Shown here: in pieces, positions 31,990 to 40,079 of the stretch
Layout: each line of letters begins with the position of its first letter
Position numbering within the stretch: position 1 is the stretch's first letter
Source of the DNA: Nocardiopsis sp. TSRI0078
Lineage (GTDB): Bacteria > Actinomycetota > Actinomycetes > Streptosporangiales > Streptosporangiaceae
Direction: 5' to 3'
Length of the DNA stretch: 64,000 bases
Assembly (NCBI RefSeq): GCF_001905145.1
Contig: NZ_LWLB01000036.1
Location: forward strand, 186,001 to 250,000
Program-made: the position numbers and the translations under genes
Notes under the pieces: model-generated
What the model saw: the letters and a program-made list of their open reading frames with translations, nothing else
What the model was told of the DNA's origin: nothing
Database searches by the model: none

Positions 31990-32979
31990 TCAAAGCGCGC
32001 TCGACCGCGCCCCGTCCCGGAGGCGTTCGACGACGGAGACCAGGTCCCGCCACGCCTGCTCGGTGTCGGGTCCGCCCCTGTGCGGAGCGGAGAACCAGTC
32101 GACGAACTCCACGACGTCCTGCAGGTCCCAGCGCAGCCGGTACAGGTCCATCAGGGCGGGGTCGGGCTCGTGTCCGCCGGCGCGGGTGTAGCGGGAGAGT
32201 TCGCCGGGGTCGTCGGTGACCAGCCACAGGTCGCGCTCGGGCACGGCCAGGCCGACGGTGTCCCAGTCGACCAGGAGCGGCCGCCCGCCGCGCCACAGCA
32301 GGTTGCCGGGGTGGGGCTCGCCGTGGGTGAGGACCGAGGCCGCCCCCTCCAGGGCTTCGGCACCGTGGTCGAACTCCTCCATCCGCTCGCGCAGGGTCCC
32401 GGCGTGCCCGGCCAGCAGTTCGGCGGTGGGGACGGCGTGGGGTCCCCCGTCGCCGACCCCGGCTGGGTTCTCCAGGAGTCTGGCCAGCCGGTCCCGCCCG
32501 GGGAGCCCGGCGGGGACGGCGGGCGCGTCGCCGGGAGCGCACCGGTGGAGCCGGGCGAGGGTGTCCAGGAGGCGTGCGCGCTGGTCGGCGGTGAGTTCCC
32601 GGCCGAAGTCGCCGGGGGCACCGTCCACGAACGGGAAGACGCTGAGCGCGTACCGGTCGCCGACCGGTACGACGGTGTCGCCGCCCGGTGTGCGCAGGGG
32701 AGCGACCACGAACCCCAGCCCCTCGTCGTCGTGCAGTCGGGCGGCGGTGTCCATGGCCCTCGTCAGGCGGCGCCGCACGGAGCCGGGTTCCGGTCCGAGG
32801 AACGGCTTGTGCCCGAGGTCGGCCGCGGTGGCGAACCACCGGCGCCCCGAGGTGTCGGTGGCGCTCCAGTGGTGGTCGCCGGAGCCGAGCGGGACGTGGT
32901 TGAGCGCGACCGCGTGGATGCCCCACACGGCCAGCGCGTCGTACAGCCGTTCTTCCAGGTCGGGTGGCCGTTCACGCAT
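31990..32979 (-). CDS. Aminoglycoside-phosphotransferase-like (APH) kinase with HGE in place of HGD
   Basis: 329 residues, APH/choline-kinase fold. The Brenner motif is LTHGEPHPGNLLW (217-229), with Asn226 kept but the catalytic Asp replaced by Glu221; the metal site VDWDTVGLAVPERDLW is intact (Asp238, Asp240). An N-terminal HHWSATDTSGRRWFATA pair of strands precedes it. Similar proteins phosphorylate antibiotics, sugars or other small alcohols; the Glu variant is known in some actinobacterial members. Substrate unknown. ATG at 32979; monocistronic, with a 174-nt gap to the DoxX-like gene and a 253-nt divergent gap to 33233. Confidence 0.75.
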   Translation of the reverse strand: MRERPPDLEERLYDALAVWGIHAVALNHVPLGSGDHHWSATDTSGRRWFATAADLGHKPFLGPEPGSVRRRLTRAMDTAARLHDDEGLGFVVAPLRTPGGDTVVPVGDRYALSVFPFVDGAPGDFGRELTADQRARLLDTLARLHRCAPGDAPAVPAGLPGRDRLARLLENPAGVGDGGPHAVPTAELLAGHAGTLRERMEEFDHGAEALEGAASVLTHGEPHPGNLLWRGGRPLLVDWDTVGLAVPERDLWLVTDDPGELSRYTRAGGHEPDPALMDLYRLRWDLQDVVEFVDWFSAPHRGGPDTEQAWRDLVSVVERLRDGARSSAL

Positions 32980-33232
32980 GCGGCGAAACTACCAGGACAA
33001 GCGCCGCGGGCAGCATGGCTACGCGCCGTGTACCGCGATGGCGCGGACCCGGCCGACGCGGTGGACCCGCCCGGCCCCGCACACGCGGGTCCGCGCCGGT
33101 CGGCGAAGCCACTCCCTGGAATTGGTGAAATCACCGTAAACGTGCGCCAAGTCGACGCTGCGCCACCGACGTGCCCCTCCCCGGGTGTTTCGCTTGCTGG
33201 ACGAGCCATCACCACGCGACGGAGGGGACGTC

Positions 33233-33844
33233 ATGGCGGAGGCGACCGAGGAGGACCCGCGCACGCGGCGGCGCGGGCCGCGGAGCAACTGGGTCCCGTT
33301 GGGCCTGGCCGCCGGGGCCGTCGCCCTGCTGGTGGTGGCCTGGCCGCTGGTCAACGCGCTGCTGCCCGGCTCCGAGTCCGTCCCCTCCGGCGACCCCGTC
33401 CCCGTGGGGTCCGGGGGCGGCTACCGGGCGTCCTTGACCTTCCCCCAGGAGGGGTGGGCGCTGAACACCGGCGCCAGCCAGGCCGGACACACCTACCGCT
33501 TCCACCGCGGCCCCGTGAGGCTGACGCTCAACTCGGTCACGCCCGCGACCACGCCGCCGCCCAGCGTCGAGGAGCTGTGGGAGGGCATGAGCCGCCTGGT
33601 CCGCGCGGGCGAGGCCTCGGCGAGGCTGGGCGAGCCGGAGGCCATCTCCACCCACGACGGCGACGAGGGGCTGACCGGGACCCTGGAGAGCGGCTCCCGG
33701 CGCGGCGCCGCGGTGGTCTACCCCTCCCCCGACGGCCGCATGGCCGTGGAGATGACCCTCGCCGGGCGCGACGCGACCACGGCCGACATCGCCGCGGTCG
33801 CCGACGTCGTCCGCTCGGTCTCCTTCACCAGGGAGAACTCGTGA
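33233..33844 (+). CDS. Single-pass membrane-anchored protein, PrsW partner
   Basis: 203 residues. A basic, Arg-rich N-terminus, one transmembrane helix at about 24-46 (GLAAGAVALLVVAWPLVNALL), then an extracytoplasmic domain with GYRASLTFPQEGWALNT, RFHRGPVRLTLNSVTP and a final VADVVRSVSFTRENS, which looks like a small beta-rich fold. ATG 33233 follows GGAGGGGACGTC. The stop overlaps the PrsW-type gene start by 4 nt (GTGA), so they are coupled; it could be a substrate or regulator of that protease, as inference. Confidence 0.7.
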   Translation: MAEATEEDPRTRRRGPRSNWVPLGLAAGAVALLVVAWPLVNALLPGSESVPSGDPVPVGSGGGYRASLTFPQEGWALNTGASQAGHTYRFHRGPVRLTLNSVTPATTPPPSVEELWEGMSRLVRAGEASARLGEPEAISTHDGDEGLTGTLESGSRRGAAVVYPSPDGRMAVEMTLAGRDATTADIAAVADVVRSVSFTRENS

Positions 33845-34995
33845 ACCACGGATCCGAGGAACCGCGCACGCCGGGCGCGACCGACCGGGGCTCGGTCCCG
33901 TTCCCGCGCAGGGCCCACCGGGACGAGCACGGCCGCCGGCACACCACCGAGCGGGCCGTGGACAGGCGGCGCGAGCACGGGCAGCGGCTGCCGTCGCTGG
34001 TCGCGCTCGTGCTGGTCACCGTGCTGTGCGCGGCGGGGCTGGTCTTCCTCGCACTGCAGTTCGCGGGGCTGGCGCGCGTCTTCTCCGCCGAGGCGGCGCT
34101 GGCCGTGTTCCTCGGCGCGGTGACGCTGGCCTTCGGGTTCTGGGTGCTGCGCCGGATCCGCCCGGTGCGCGCCCCCGACCTGAACGCCTCCCTGACCGCG
34201 GTGGCCTGGGGCCTGACCGCCGCACCCGCCGCCGGGGTCCTGGCCAACGGCGGCCTGTCGTCGATCTGGGCCAAGGGCCTGGGGCTGGCCTTCTCCGGGG
34301 TCTGGGGTCCCGCGCTGACCGCCCCGCTCAACGAGGAGGTCCTCAAGCTGGCCGGGATCGTGCTGGTCGCGGTGGCCTTCCCGTACGCGGTGCGGGGCCC
34401 GGTGGACGGGTTCGTGTTCGGTTCGCTGGTCGGCCTGGGCTTCGAGGTGTCGGAGAACTTCATCTACTCGATGAACGCGGTGGTCCAGGCGGGCGGCACC
34501 GGCGGCGTGGTGCCGGTGGTGCAGACCTTCATCCTGCGTGTGGGGCTGGCCGGCCTGGGCTCGCACTGGGCGATGTCGGCGGTCGCGGGCACCGCGGTGG
34601 GGCTGCTGGCCGCCGCGGCGTGGCGCCCCGGCACGCGCCGCGCGGTCGGCGCCGCCGCCCTGGTGGCGCTGGCGATGGCGCTGCACTGGCTGGTGGACTC
34701 GCCGCTGCTGGGCGGCGTCCCGGGCGTGGTCCTCAAGGTCGCCGTGGTCTTCCTGACCACGATGGCGGTGTACTTCACGGTCCGGTACGCCTACCGGCGC
34801 CGGGTGCGCCGGGCCCTGGCCTCCGAGGGCGAGGCCCTGGGCATGCGGCGGTCGGCGTCGGTGGCCCTGGCCAGCCGGCACGGCCGCCGCAGGGAGCTGC
34901 ACCACGTGGCGCGCCCGGAGCGGCCCGACGTGGAGCGGCGCCAGGAGCAGGTGCTGGCGATCGCCGAGGACCGGGCGGCACGGTACACGCCCTGA
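33841..34995 (+). CDS. PrsW-family intramembrane metalloprotease-type protein
   Basis: 384 residues, about 8 membrane segments. PrsW motifs are present: NEEVLKLAG (EExxK), FEVSENFIYSM (ExxExxxY), GLGSHWAMSAVAG (His) and ALHWLVDSP (second His). In Bacillus, PrsW cleaves the anti-sigma factor RsiW at site 1. Here no anti-sigma gene is adjacent; the partner at 33233 is the nearest candidate substrate. The GTG at 33841 is used because it is coupled to the upstream stop and starts just before the first helices; a much longer upstream open frame is spurious. The C-terminal tail is basic. Confidence 0.82.
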   Translation: MNHGSEEPRTPGATDRGSVPFPRRAHRDEHGRRHTTERAVDRRREHGQRLPSLVALVLVTVLCAAGLVFLALQFAGLARVFSAEAALAVFLGAVTLAFGFWVLRRIRPVRAPDLNASLTAVAWGLTAAPAAGVLANGGLSSIWAKGLGLAFSGVWGPALTAPLNEEVLKLAGIVLVAVAFPYAVRGPVDGFVFGSLVGLGFEVSENFIYSMNAVVQAGGTGGVVPVVQTFILRVGLAGLGSHWAMSAVAGTAVGLLAAAAWRPGTRRAVGAAALVALAMALHWLVDSPLLGGVPGVVLKVAVVFLTTMAVYFTVRYAYRRRVRRALASEGEALGMRRSASVALASRHGRRRELHHVARPERPDVERRQEQVLAIAEDRAARYTP

Positions 34996-35088
34996 CCGGT
35001 CTCCGCGGGCGCCTTCCGTCCGGCCGTCGGTACCGGAACGGGCGGGCCGCGGATTTTCATCGGCGGCAGTGTGGGCATAACGTGCCGC

Positions 35089-35754
35089 ATGGGCGAGCGA
35101 GCACGAAGGGGCAAGAGGACGACACCGCCGAGGACGGGGCGGGGGCGCACACGCGATCCCAGTCTCACACCGCGGGCGCTGGCCGCGGCGCGGGCCGAGT
35201 ACGGCAGGGCGGGCTGGGCCTCGTTCACCCTGGACGGGGTGGCGCGCAGGGCGGGGATCGGCAAGGCGGCCCTCTACCGGCGCTGGTCCACCAAGGAGTG
35301 CCTGCTCGCCGACGCCATCGAGGAGCACGTCCGACTGCCGGCCCCGGCCGACACCGGCAGTCTGCGCGGCGACGCCCGCGCGCTGGCGGCGGCGCTGCTC
35401 GACCACTTCCTGGCCCCGTCCGGGTGGCTCACCCTGCGCGTGGCCGTGGACGCCGCCACGGGCCCGGAGTCCCTGGCGTCCTTCCGGGAACGGCTCGTGC
35501 GCGCCCACCGCGAGGGGGTCGCGGACATGGCGCGGCGGGCCGTCGAACGCGGTGAGCTGGTCCCAGGGACCGACACGGGCCCCTTCGGCGAGGCGCTGTA
35601 CGGGGCGGTCCTGGTGCACGCCATGGCCATGGGCCCCGGCCGGCGCGAGCACGCGCGCGAACACGCGGACGAGCACGCGCTCCCGCTGGCCGACTTCGCG
35701 CTGGCCTCCCTCCTGGCCGGCGGTTCCGCGAACACCGGGGGCCCCGCGGGCTGA
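35089..35754 (+). CDS. TetR-family regulator
   Basis: 221 residues from ATG 35089 (GTG 35071 also in frame). TetR_N at about 27-75: LTPRALAAARAEYGRAGWASFTLDGVARRAGIGKAALYRRWSTKECLLADAI. The ligand domain is of the TetR_C_11-like kind (LAPSGWLTLRVAVDAATGPESLASF). No ribosome site is visible. The preceding 93 nt contain GGATTTTCATCG, an AT-rich break that may be part of the promoter. No divergent partner; the target is not evident. It converges on the RibD-C gene. Confidence 0.82.
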   Translation: MGERARRGKRTTPPRTGRGRTRDPSLTPRALAAARAEYGRAGWASFTLDGVARRAGIGKAALYRRWSTKECLLADAIEEHVRLPAPADTGSLRGDARALAAALLDHFLAPSGWLTLRVAVDAATGPESLASFRERLVRAHREGVADMARRAVERGELVPGTDTGPFGEALYGAVLVHAMAMGPGRREHAREHADEHALPLADFALASLLAGGSANTGGPAG

Positions 35755-35772
35755 GCGCGCCCGGTCCCCCGC

Positions 35773-36546
35773 TCAGGCGTCGGAACGCAGCCAGCGCTGC
35801 AGCAGGGTGCCCTCGGACTCGACCACCACGCCGGGTACGAGGGCGCGGTCGGCCGCCGTGCCCACCGCGATGCGTTGTTCGAGCCCTCCGGCCAGCAGCG
35901 GTACGACCGTCAGGCACAGTTCGTCGAGCAGGCCGGCGGCGGCCACGTCGGCCAGTAGGCGGGGCCCGCCCTCGCACAGGATCCGGGGCATGCCGCGTCC
36001 GGCCAGGGCGGCGACGGCGGCGGGCAGGTCCACGCTCCGTTCACCGCACACCAGCACGCGGTCCTCTCCCAGCGTGCCGCGTGCGCGGTCCAGGGCCTCG
36101 GCGCCGGCCGCCTCGCAGGTCACCAGCAGCACCCCGCCGCCGTCCCCGGGCCGCTCGGTCAGCAGCGGCGGCACCTGGCCGGTACCGCTGACCACGGCCA
36201 GCTCGGGGTGGGCGGCGCGTCCCTCGGCGAGGGCACGGGCCAGGAGGCCCCGGGTGCGCGGACGCGTGTGCCGGTAGCCCTCGACGCGGGCGGTGCCGGC
36301 GCCGACCAGCACCACGTCGGCCAGGTCGCGCAGGAGCGTGTACACCACCTGGTCGGCGGGGGTGTTGATGCTTCCCGTCCGCCCGTCGTTGCCCGCGGCG
36401 GCACCGTCCAGGGTGGCGACCATGTTCGCGCGCAGCCACGGCCGGTCGGGGTAGGCGTAGAGCCGTTCCAGGGCGGAGGCGTCGAGCACGTCCCCCGGGG
36501 AGGCCGCCCCGGGAACGGCGTCGTTCAGAAGGAGACGCACGGCCAC
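35773..36546 (-). CDS. Pyrimidine reductase-type protein (RibD C-terminal domain)
   Basis: 257 residues, single RibD_C/dihydrofolate-reductase-like domain: WLRANMVATLDGAAAGNDGRTGSINTPADQVVYTLLRDLADVVLVGAGTARVEGYRH and, near the end, GMPRILCEGGPRLLADVAAAGLLDELCLTVVPLLAGG. These residues bind NADPH and the pyrimidine or pterin-like substrate. Free-standing copies without a deaminase domain are common in actinobacteria and may serve riboflavin, pteridine or F420 pathways. Overlaps the upstream LigB-like gene by 22 nt. Confidence 0.85.
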   Translation of the reverse strand: MAVRLLLNDAVPGAASPGDVLDASALERLYAYPDRPWLRANMVATLDGAAAGNDGRTGSINTPADQVVYTLLRDLADVVLVGAGTARVEGYRHTRPRTRGLLARALAEGRAAHPELAVVSGTGQVPPLLTERPGDGGGVLLVTCEAAGAEALDRARGTLGEDRVLVCGERSVDLPAAVAALAGRGMPRILCEGGPRLLADVAAAGLLDELCLTVVPLLAGGLEQRIAVGTAADRALVPGVVVESEGTLLQRWLRSDA

Positions 36547-37220
36547 ACCGCCACGAAGTACATGACCCCGAACGGGTCGTCGGCGTAGAGCACCTCGGGC
36601 CCCACCGGATCGCCGGCTTCGGCGAGTGCGTGCGCCATGACCTGGAGCGCGGCACGGCCCGACGCCATCAGGTCGGCGGCGAGGACGGGGTCCAGCCGCA
36701 GCAGGCCCGCCCGGTCCCCCTCGGACAGACAGCGGCGGACCTCCTCGTCGAAGCCGAAGGCGCGCTCGTCCAGGTGGCCGGGCGCCCTCGTGCCGCGCCG
36801 GGCGCTGCCGTCGCCCATGACGAGCAGGGCGACCCGCTCGGCGCGGTCGGCGACGCGGCGTCCCAGCGCCTCCACCTCGGCCTCGGAGGCGTCCCAGGCC
36901 ACGGTGGCCATCTCCACACGCCCGCGGTGGCCGACCGAGTCGAGCAGCCGCCGGGCCACGCCCAGGCTCAGCGGCAGCGTCCGCTCCCGGGGGACCCGCT
37001 CCCCCGTGCCGCCGAACTCGCGGACCGGGACGAGCCGTTCGGTGTGCTCTCCGGAGGAGTCATGCCCGCCGACGACGACCAGCACGTCCGGGGAGTGTCC
37101 GGCCAGCGCCTCCAGGGCCGACTCGCACTCCTTGCGCAGTTCGGCCGCCACGTCCTGGCCCCCGCTGAGCTCGCGTATCAGCAGCGGCGGGTGCGGGCAG
37201 ACGGCGGTTGCGACGATCAC
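36525..37220 (-). CDS. LigB-like (class III extradiol dioxygenase fold) protein
   Basis: 231 residues: start IVATAVCPHPPLLIRELSGG with the PHPP motif, then DVLVVVGGHDSS, RVALLVMGDGSARRGTRAPGHLDERAFGFDEEV and VMAHALAEA. This is the LigB-subunit-like family found in actinobacterial folate/queuosine neighbourhoods (often near miaA or dapF), with iron-site His residues but no proven ring-cleaving role. Sits between folP2 and the RibD-C gene in one minus-strand operon; spacing to folP2 is 10 nt. Confidence 0.8.
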   Translation of the reverse strand: MIVATAVCPHPPLLIRELSGGQDVAAELRKECESALEALAGHSPDVLVVVGGHDSSGEHTERLVPVREFGGTGERVPRERTLPLSLGVARRLLDSVGHRGRVEMATVAWDASEAEVEALGRRVADRAERVALLVMGDGSARRGTRAPGHLDERAFGFDEEVRRCLSEGDRAGLLRLDPVLAADLMASGRAALQVMAHALAEAGDPVGPEVLYADDPFGVMYFVAVWPCVSF

Positions 37221-37230
37221 GCGTACCTCC

Positions 37231-38091
37231 TCACGCCAGTCCCCGAACGGTGCGTGCGGGGGGCCGGACTCCCCTGATGGTGGCGACCATGTCGAGCACC
37301 TGCCGGGTCTCGGCCACCTCGTGGACCCGGTAGACCTGCGCGCCGTGCCAGGCGCACACCGCGGTCGCCGCGAGCGTACCGGTCAGGCGCTCCCCCACGG
37401 GCAGGTCCAGGGTCTCGCCGACGAAGTCCTTGTTGGACAGCGACACCAGCACCGGCCAACCGGTGGCGGTCATCTCGTCCAGGCGCCGGGTCAGCTCCAG
37501 GGAGTGCCAGGTGTTCTTGCCGAAGTCGTGCGCCGGGTCGATGATCGCCGACGCCGGGTCCACCCCCAGGGACACCGCGCGCTCGGCCTGGGCGACCGTG
37601 TCGTCGACGGCGTCGCGCACCACGTCCTCGTAGTGCAGCCTGTGCGGGCGGGTGCGCGGGGTGATCCCGCCGGTGTGGGTGCACACCAGGGCCGCGCCGA
37701 ACTCGGCGGCGACCTCGGCCAGCCCCGGGTCGTAGCCGCCCCAGGCGTCGTTGAGCAGGTCGGCACCGGCCTCGCACACCGCCCGGCCCACGGAGGCGCG
37801 CCAGGTGTCCACGCTGATGACCAGGTGGGGGAACTCGGCGCGGACGGCGGCCACGAAGTCCACGATCCTGTGCTTTTCCTCCTCGGCGCTGATCTCCTCG
37901 CCGGGCGCCGCCTTGATGCCGCCGATGTCCACGATGTCGGCGCCCTCGGCCACGACCCTGCGCACGCGCTCGAAGGCGGCCCCCTCGTCCCAGGTGGCGC
38001 CCCTGTCGTAGAAGGAGTCGGGGGTGCGGTTGACGATCGCCATGACCAGCGTGGTGTCCGCGTCGTACTCCCGACCGCGCAGTCTCAGCAC
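37231..38091 (-). CDS. folP2: Dihydropteroate synthase homologue, FolP2 type
   Basis: 286 residues from GTG 38091, overlapping the gpgS stop by 7 nt; GAAGGAGTGG precedes it. Pterin-binding TIM-barrel signatures: VMAIVNRTPDSFYD (16-29), DIVDIGGIKAAPGEE (52-66), ISVDTWRASVGRAV, LLNDAWGG, IIDPAHDFGKNTWHSLEL and a C-terminal VYRVHEVAETRQVLDMV. The second loop reads GGIKAAPG rather than the GGESTRPG of true FolP, as in mycobacterial FolP2, which lacks dihydropteroate synthase activity in M. tuberculosis. The gene pair folP2-gpgS matches Rv1207-Rv1208. Confidence 0.88.
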   Translation of the reverse strand: MLRLRGREYDADTTLVMAIVNRTPDSFYDRGATWDEGAAFERVRRVVAEGADIVDIGGIKAAPGEEISAEEEKHRIVDFVAAVRAEFPHLVISVDTWRASVGRAVCEAGADLLNDAWGGYDPGLAEVAAEFGAALVCTHTGGITPRTRPHRLHYEDVVRDAVDDTVAQAERAVSLGVDPASAIIDPAHDFGKNTWHSLELTRRLDEMTATGWPVLVSLSNKDFVGETLDLPVGERLTGTLAATAVCAWHGAQVYRVHEVAETRQVLDMVATIRGVRPPARTVRGLA

Positions 38092-39134
38092 CGGCCGACC
38101 ACTCCTTCCAGAACCTCCGCGTCCCCGGCGCCGACCTCGGCCGCCGGCGGGCGCTCCACGATGCTGACCGTACTGTCCAGCGGCCGTCCGCGCCGCTCTC
38201 CCGCACCGAACTGGCGTATCCGGACGCTGTCGGCGCCGTGGTCGATCCCGGCCCGGCGGTCGGCGACCGCGAGCAGCTCGGTGGCCATCGCGCCCAGTCC
38301 GCGCAGCGACTGGTGGCGGTGGGCGCGGCGGCCCAGGTCCACCTGCGCGACGGCGTCCACGCCGTACCGCAGGGCGGTGTCGACCAGTACGGCGAGTTCG
38401 ACGCCGTAGCCGGTGGGCACCGAGAGCCGCTCGAACAGGCCGCGGCGTATGGCCCACTCCCCGGACAGGGGCTGGACCACGCCCGACAGCTGGGGCCAGC
38501 GCAGGGCGATGGTGGGGCGGGCCACGAGCTCGGTGACCCGGCCGCCCCCGTGGGAGGCCGCCTCCCCGGAGCCGTCGGTGTCCCCGGGGCCGTCGGGGCC
38601 TCCGGTTCCCGGCCCGCGCCCGGCGCCCCGGGGCTCCCCGGCCGTGCCCGACCGGTCCAGTACCCGGTCGTAGAAGCCCTTGACCAGGCTCACCCCGGGC
38701 TCGGTGAGCAGCGGGCCGAGCAGCCCGGACACGAAGTGGGTGTCCCACTCGACCAGGTCGGCGTCCATGAAGGCGATGATGTCGCCGGAGGTGACGAAGA
38801 GCGACTTCCACATGGCCTCGCCCTTGCCCCGGTGGTGGCCCAGTTCGGGACGCACGTCGCCGACGCGGTGGACGGCGGCTCCGGCGGCGCGGGCGCGGGC
38901 TCCGGTGTCGTCGGTGGAGTCGGAGTCCATGACGACGATCTCGTCCAGCAGGGGCGCCTCCTCCTGGAGCGCCGTGCGGACCCGGGCGACGATGCCGCCG
39001 ACGGTCGCCGCCTCGTCGCGCGCCGGGATCACCAGGCTGACCGTGCTCCCCCGCCGCCGTTTGAGTTCGACCAGCTGCTCGACCGTCCATTCCGAGGACC
39101 GGTAGGTACGGCGTTCGAACCACTCGTTGTCCAC
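38085..39134 (-). CDS. gpgS: Glucosyl-3-phosphoglycerate synthase with a low-complexity insertion
   Basis: 349 residues, GT81 retaining glycosyltransferase making glucosyl-3-phosphoglycerate, the first step of methylglucose lipopolysaccharide (and glucosylglycerate) synthesis. Seen: SLVIPARDEAATVGGIVARV (33-52), VVMDSDSTDDTG, KGEAMWKSLFVTSGDIIAFMDADLVEW (metal-site DAD at 124-126), LVKGFYDR, and the acceptor region LSGVVQPLSGEWAIRR. Residues 162-198 are a Gly/Pro/Asp-rich insert absent from typical family members. GTG 39134 follows GGGGGAGG. Overlaps folP2. Confidence 0.88.
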   Translation of the reverse strand: MDNEWFERRTYRSSEWTVEQLVELKRRRGSTVSLVIPARDEAATVGGIVARVRTALQEEAPLLDEIVVMDSDSTDDTGARARAAGAAVHRVGDVRPELGHHRGKGEAMWKSLFVTSGDIIAFMDADLVEWDTHFVSGLLGPLLTEPGVSLVKGFYDRVLDRSGTAGEPRGAGRGPGTGGPDGPGDTDGSGEAASHGGGRVTELVARPTIALRWPQLSGVVQPLSGEWAIRRGLFERLSVPTGYGVELAVLVDTALRYGVDAVAQVDLGRRAHRHQSLRGLGAMATELLAVADRRAGIDHGADSVRIRQFGAGERRGRPLDSTVSIVERPPAAEVGAGDAEVLEGVVGRC

Positions 39135-39253
39135 AGAGCCTCCCCCAGCGGCCAACACTAGGGCACGTCCGGCCGTGGGAACCCGCCGGTCCTCGCTTGT
39201 CCCGGCGCGTGGTTGCTCACCTTCCCCGGTACGGGCACCGCCGCCGGGCGGTG

Positions 39254-39973
39254 TCACCCTTTCTCGCGGAAGGCGGCGGCGCGCTCGGTGAGCCAGTCGA
39301 ACAGGGCCGGGTCCTCCCCCATCTCCGGGTGCCACTGCACGCCGACGACCCCGTCGGCGTCGGCGTACTCGACGGCCTCCACGGTGCCGTCGTCGGCCCG
39401 GGCCGTGGCCACCACGCCCTCGCCCAGGTCCGCCACGGCCTGGTGGTGGTAGGCGGGCACCTCCAGCCGGGTCCGGCCGAGGATCCGCGCGAGGCGCGAG
39501 CCGGCGTCGACGGTGACCGGGTGGGCGTCGAACACCCCGGGCCTTCGGCGGTGTCCGTCGTGGCCCACCACGTCGGGCAGGTGCTGGTGGAGGCTTCCGC
39601 CCCTGGCCACGTTGAGCAGCTGCATCCCCCGGCACACGCCCAGCACCGGCATGCCCCGGGCCAGGGCGCCCGCGAGCAGGTCGCTCTCGGCCGAGTCCCG
39701 GGCGCTCTGGACCCCGGCGGTGTGCTCCCCGGTGTCCTGGCCGTAGCGGTCCGGGGCGATGTCGCCGCCGCCCGCCAGCAGCAGACCGTCCAGGCGGTCC
39801 ACCGCTCCGGCCGCTCCGGCCGCTCCGGTGACCGGGGGCAGCAGCACCGGGACGGCCCCGGAGGCTGCGACGGAGTCCACGTAGGCGCGCGGCAGCAGGG
39901 CCGCGGCCATGTCCCAGACCCGGCCCCAGCGGGCCTGCTCGGCGTAGGTGGAGATTCCGATGACGGGTGGCAC
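39254..39973 (-). CDS. Class I glutamine amidotransferase, gamma-glutamyl-GABA hydrolase (PuuD) type
   Basis: 239 residues. Start VIGISTYAEQARWGRVWD; nucleophile Cys in VLGVCRGMQLLNVARGGSLHQHL; catalytic His-Glu in GVVGVQWHPEM. This is the peptidase C26 family that hydrolyses gamma-glutamyl-amines, as in putrescine/GABA catabolism. GTG 39973 was chosen because GAGGAGAG lies 5 nt upstream; an ATG at 40003 is the alternative. Divergent from the TetR-like gene at 40079 across 105 nt, which contain AT-rich promoter-like DNA. Confidence 0.85.
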   Translation of the reverse strand: MPPVIGISTYAEQARWGRVWDMAAALLPRAYVDSVAASGAVPVLLPPVTGAAGAAGAVDRLDGLLLAGGGDIAPDRYGQDTGEHTAGVQSARDSAESDLLAGALARGMPVLGVCRGMQLLNVARGGSLHQHLPDVVGHDGHRRRPGVFDAHPVTVDAGSRLARILGRTRLEVPAYHHQAVADLGEGVVATARADDGTVEAVEYADADGVVGVQWHPEMGEDPALFDWLTERAAAFREKG

Positions 39974-40065
39974 TGCGCTCTCCTCGGGGACGGTTCGATG
40001 CAAAGCGTACGAGATAGCGACAAAGCACCGAACAGCCTCCTCTTTCTTGGAACTCGATTACGTGC

Positions 40066-40079
40066 TACCTTTAAATAGA
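40066..40079 (+). promoter_or_regulatory. Candidate leaderless promoter of the double-HTH regulator
   Basis: TACCTT (40066-40071) ends 7 nt before the ATG at 40079, so transcription would start at or near the A of the start codon. No Shine-Dalgarno is seen (TTAAATAG directly before ATG), which fits leaderless translation, common in actinomycetes. No convincing -35 was found. Confidence 0.4.

Noticed and set aside
31699..33840. Long frame upstream of and continuous with the PrsW-type gene
   Set aside because: No domain content before 33841; it crosses the APH gene in antisense and the upstream membrane gene in another frame. The GTGA overlap marks the true start.
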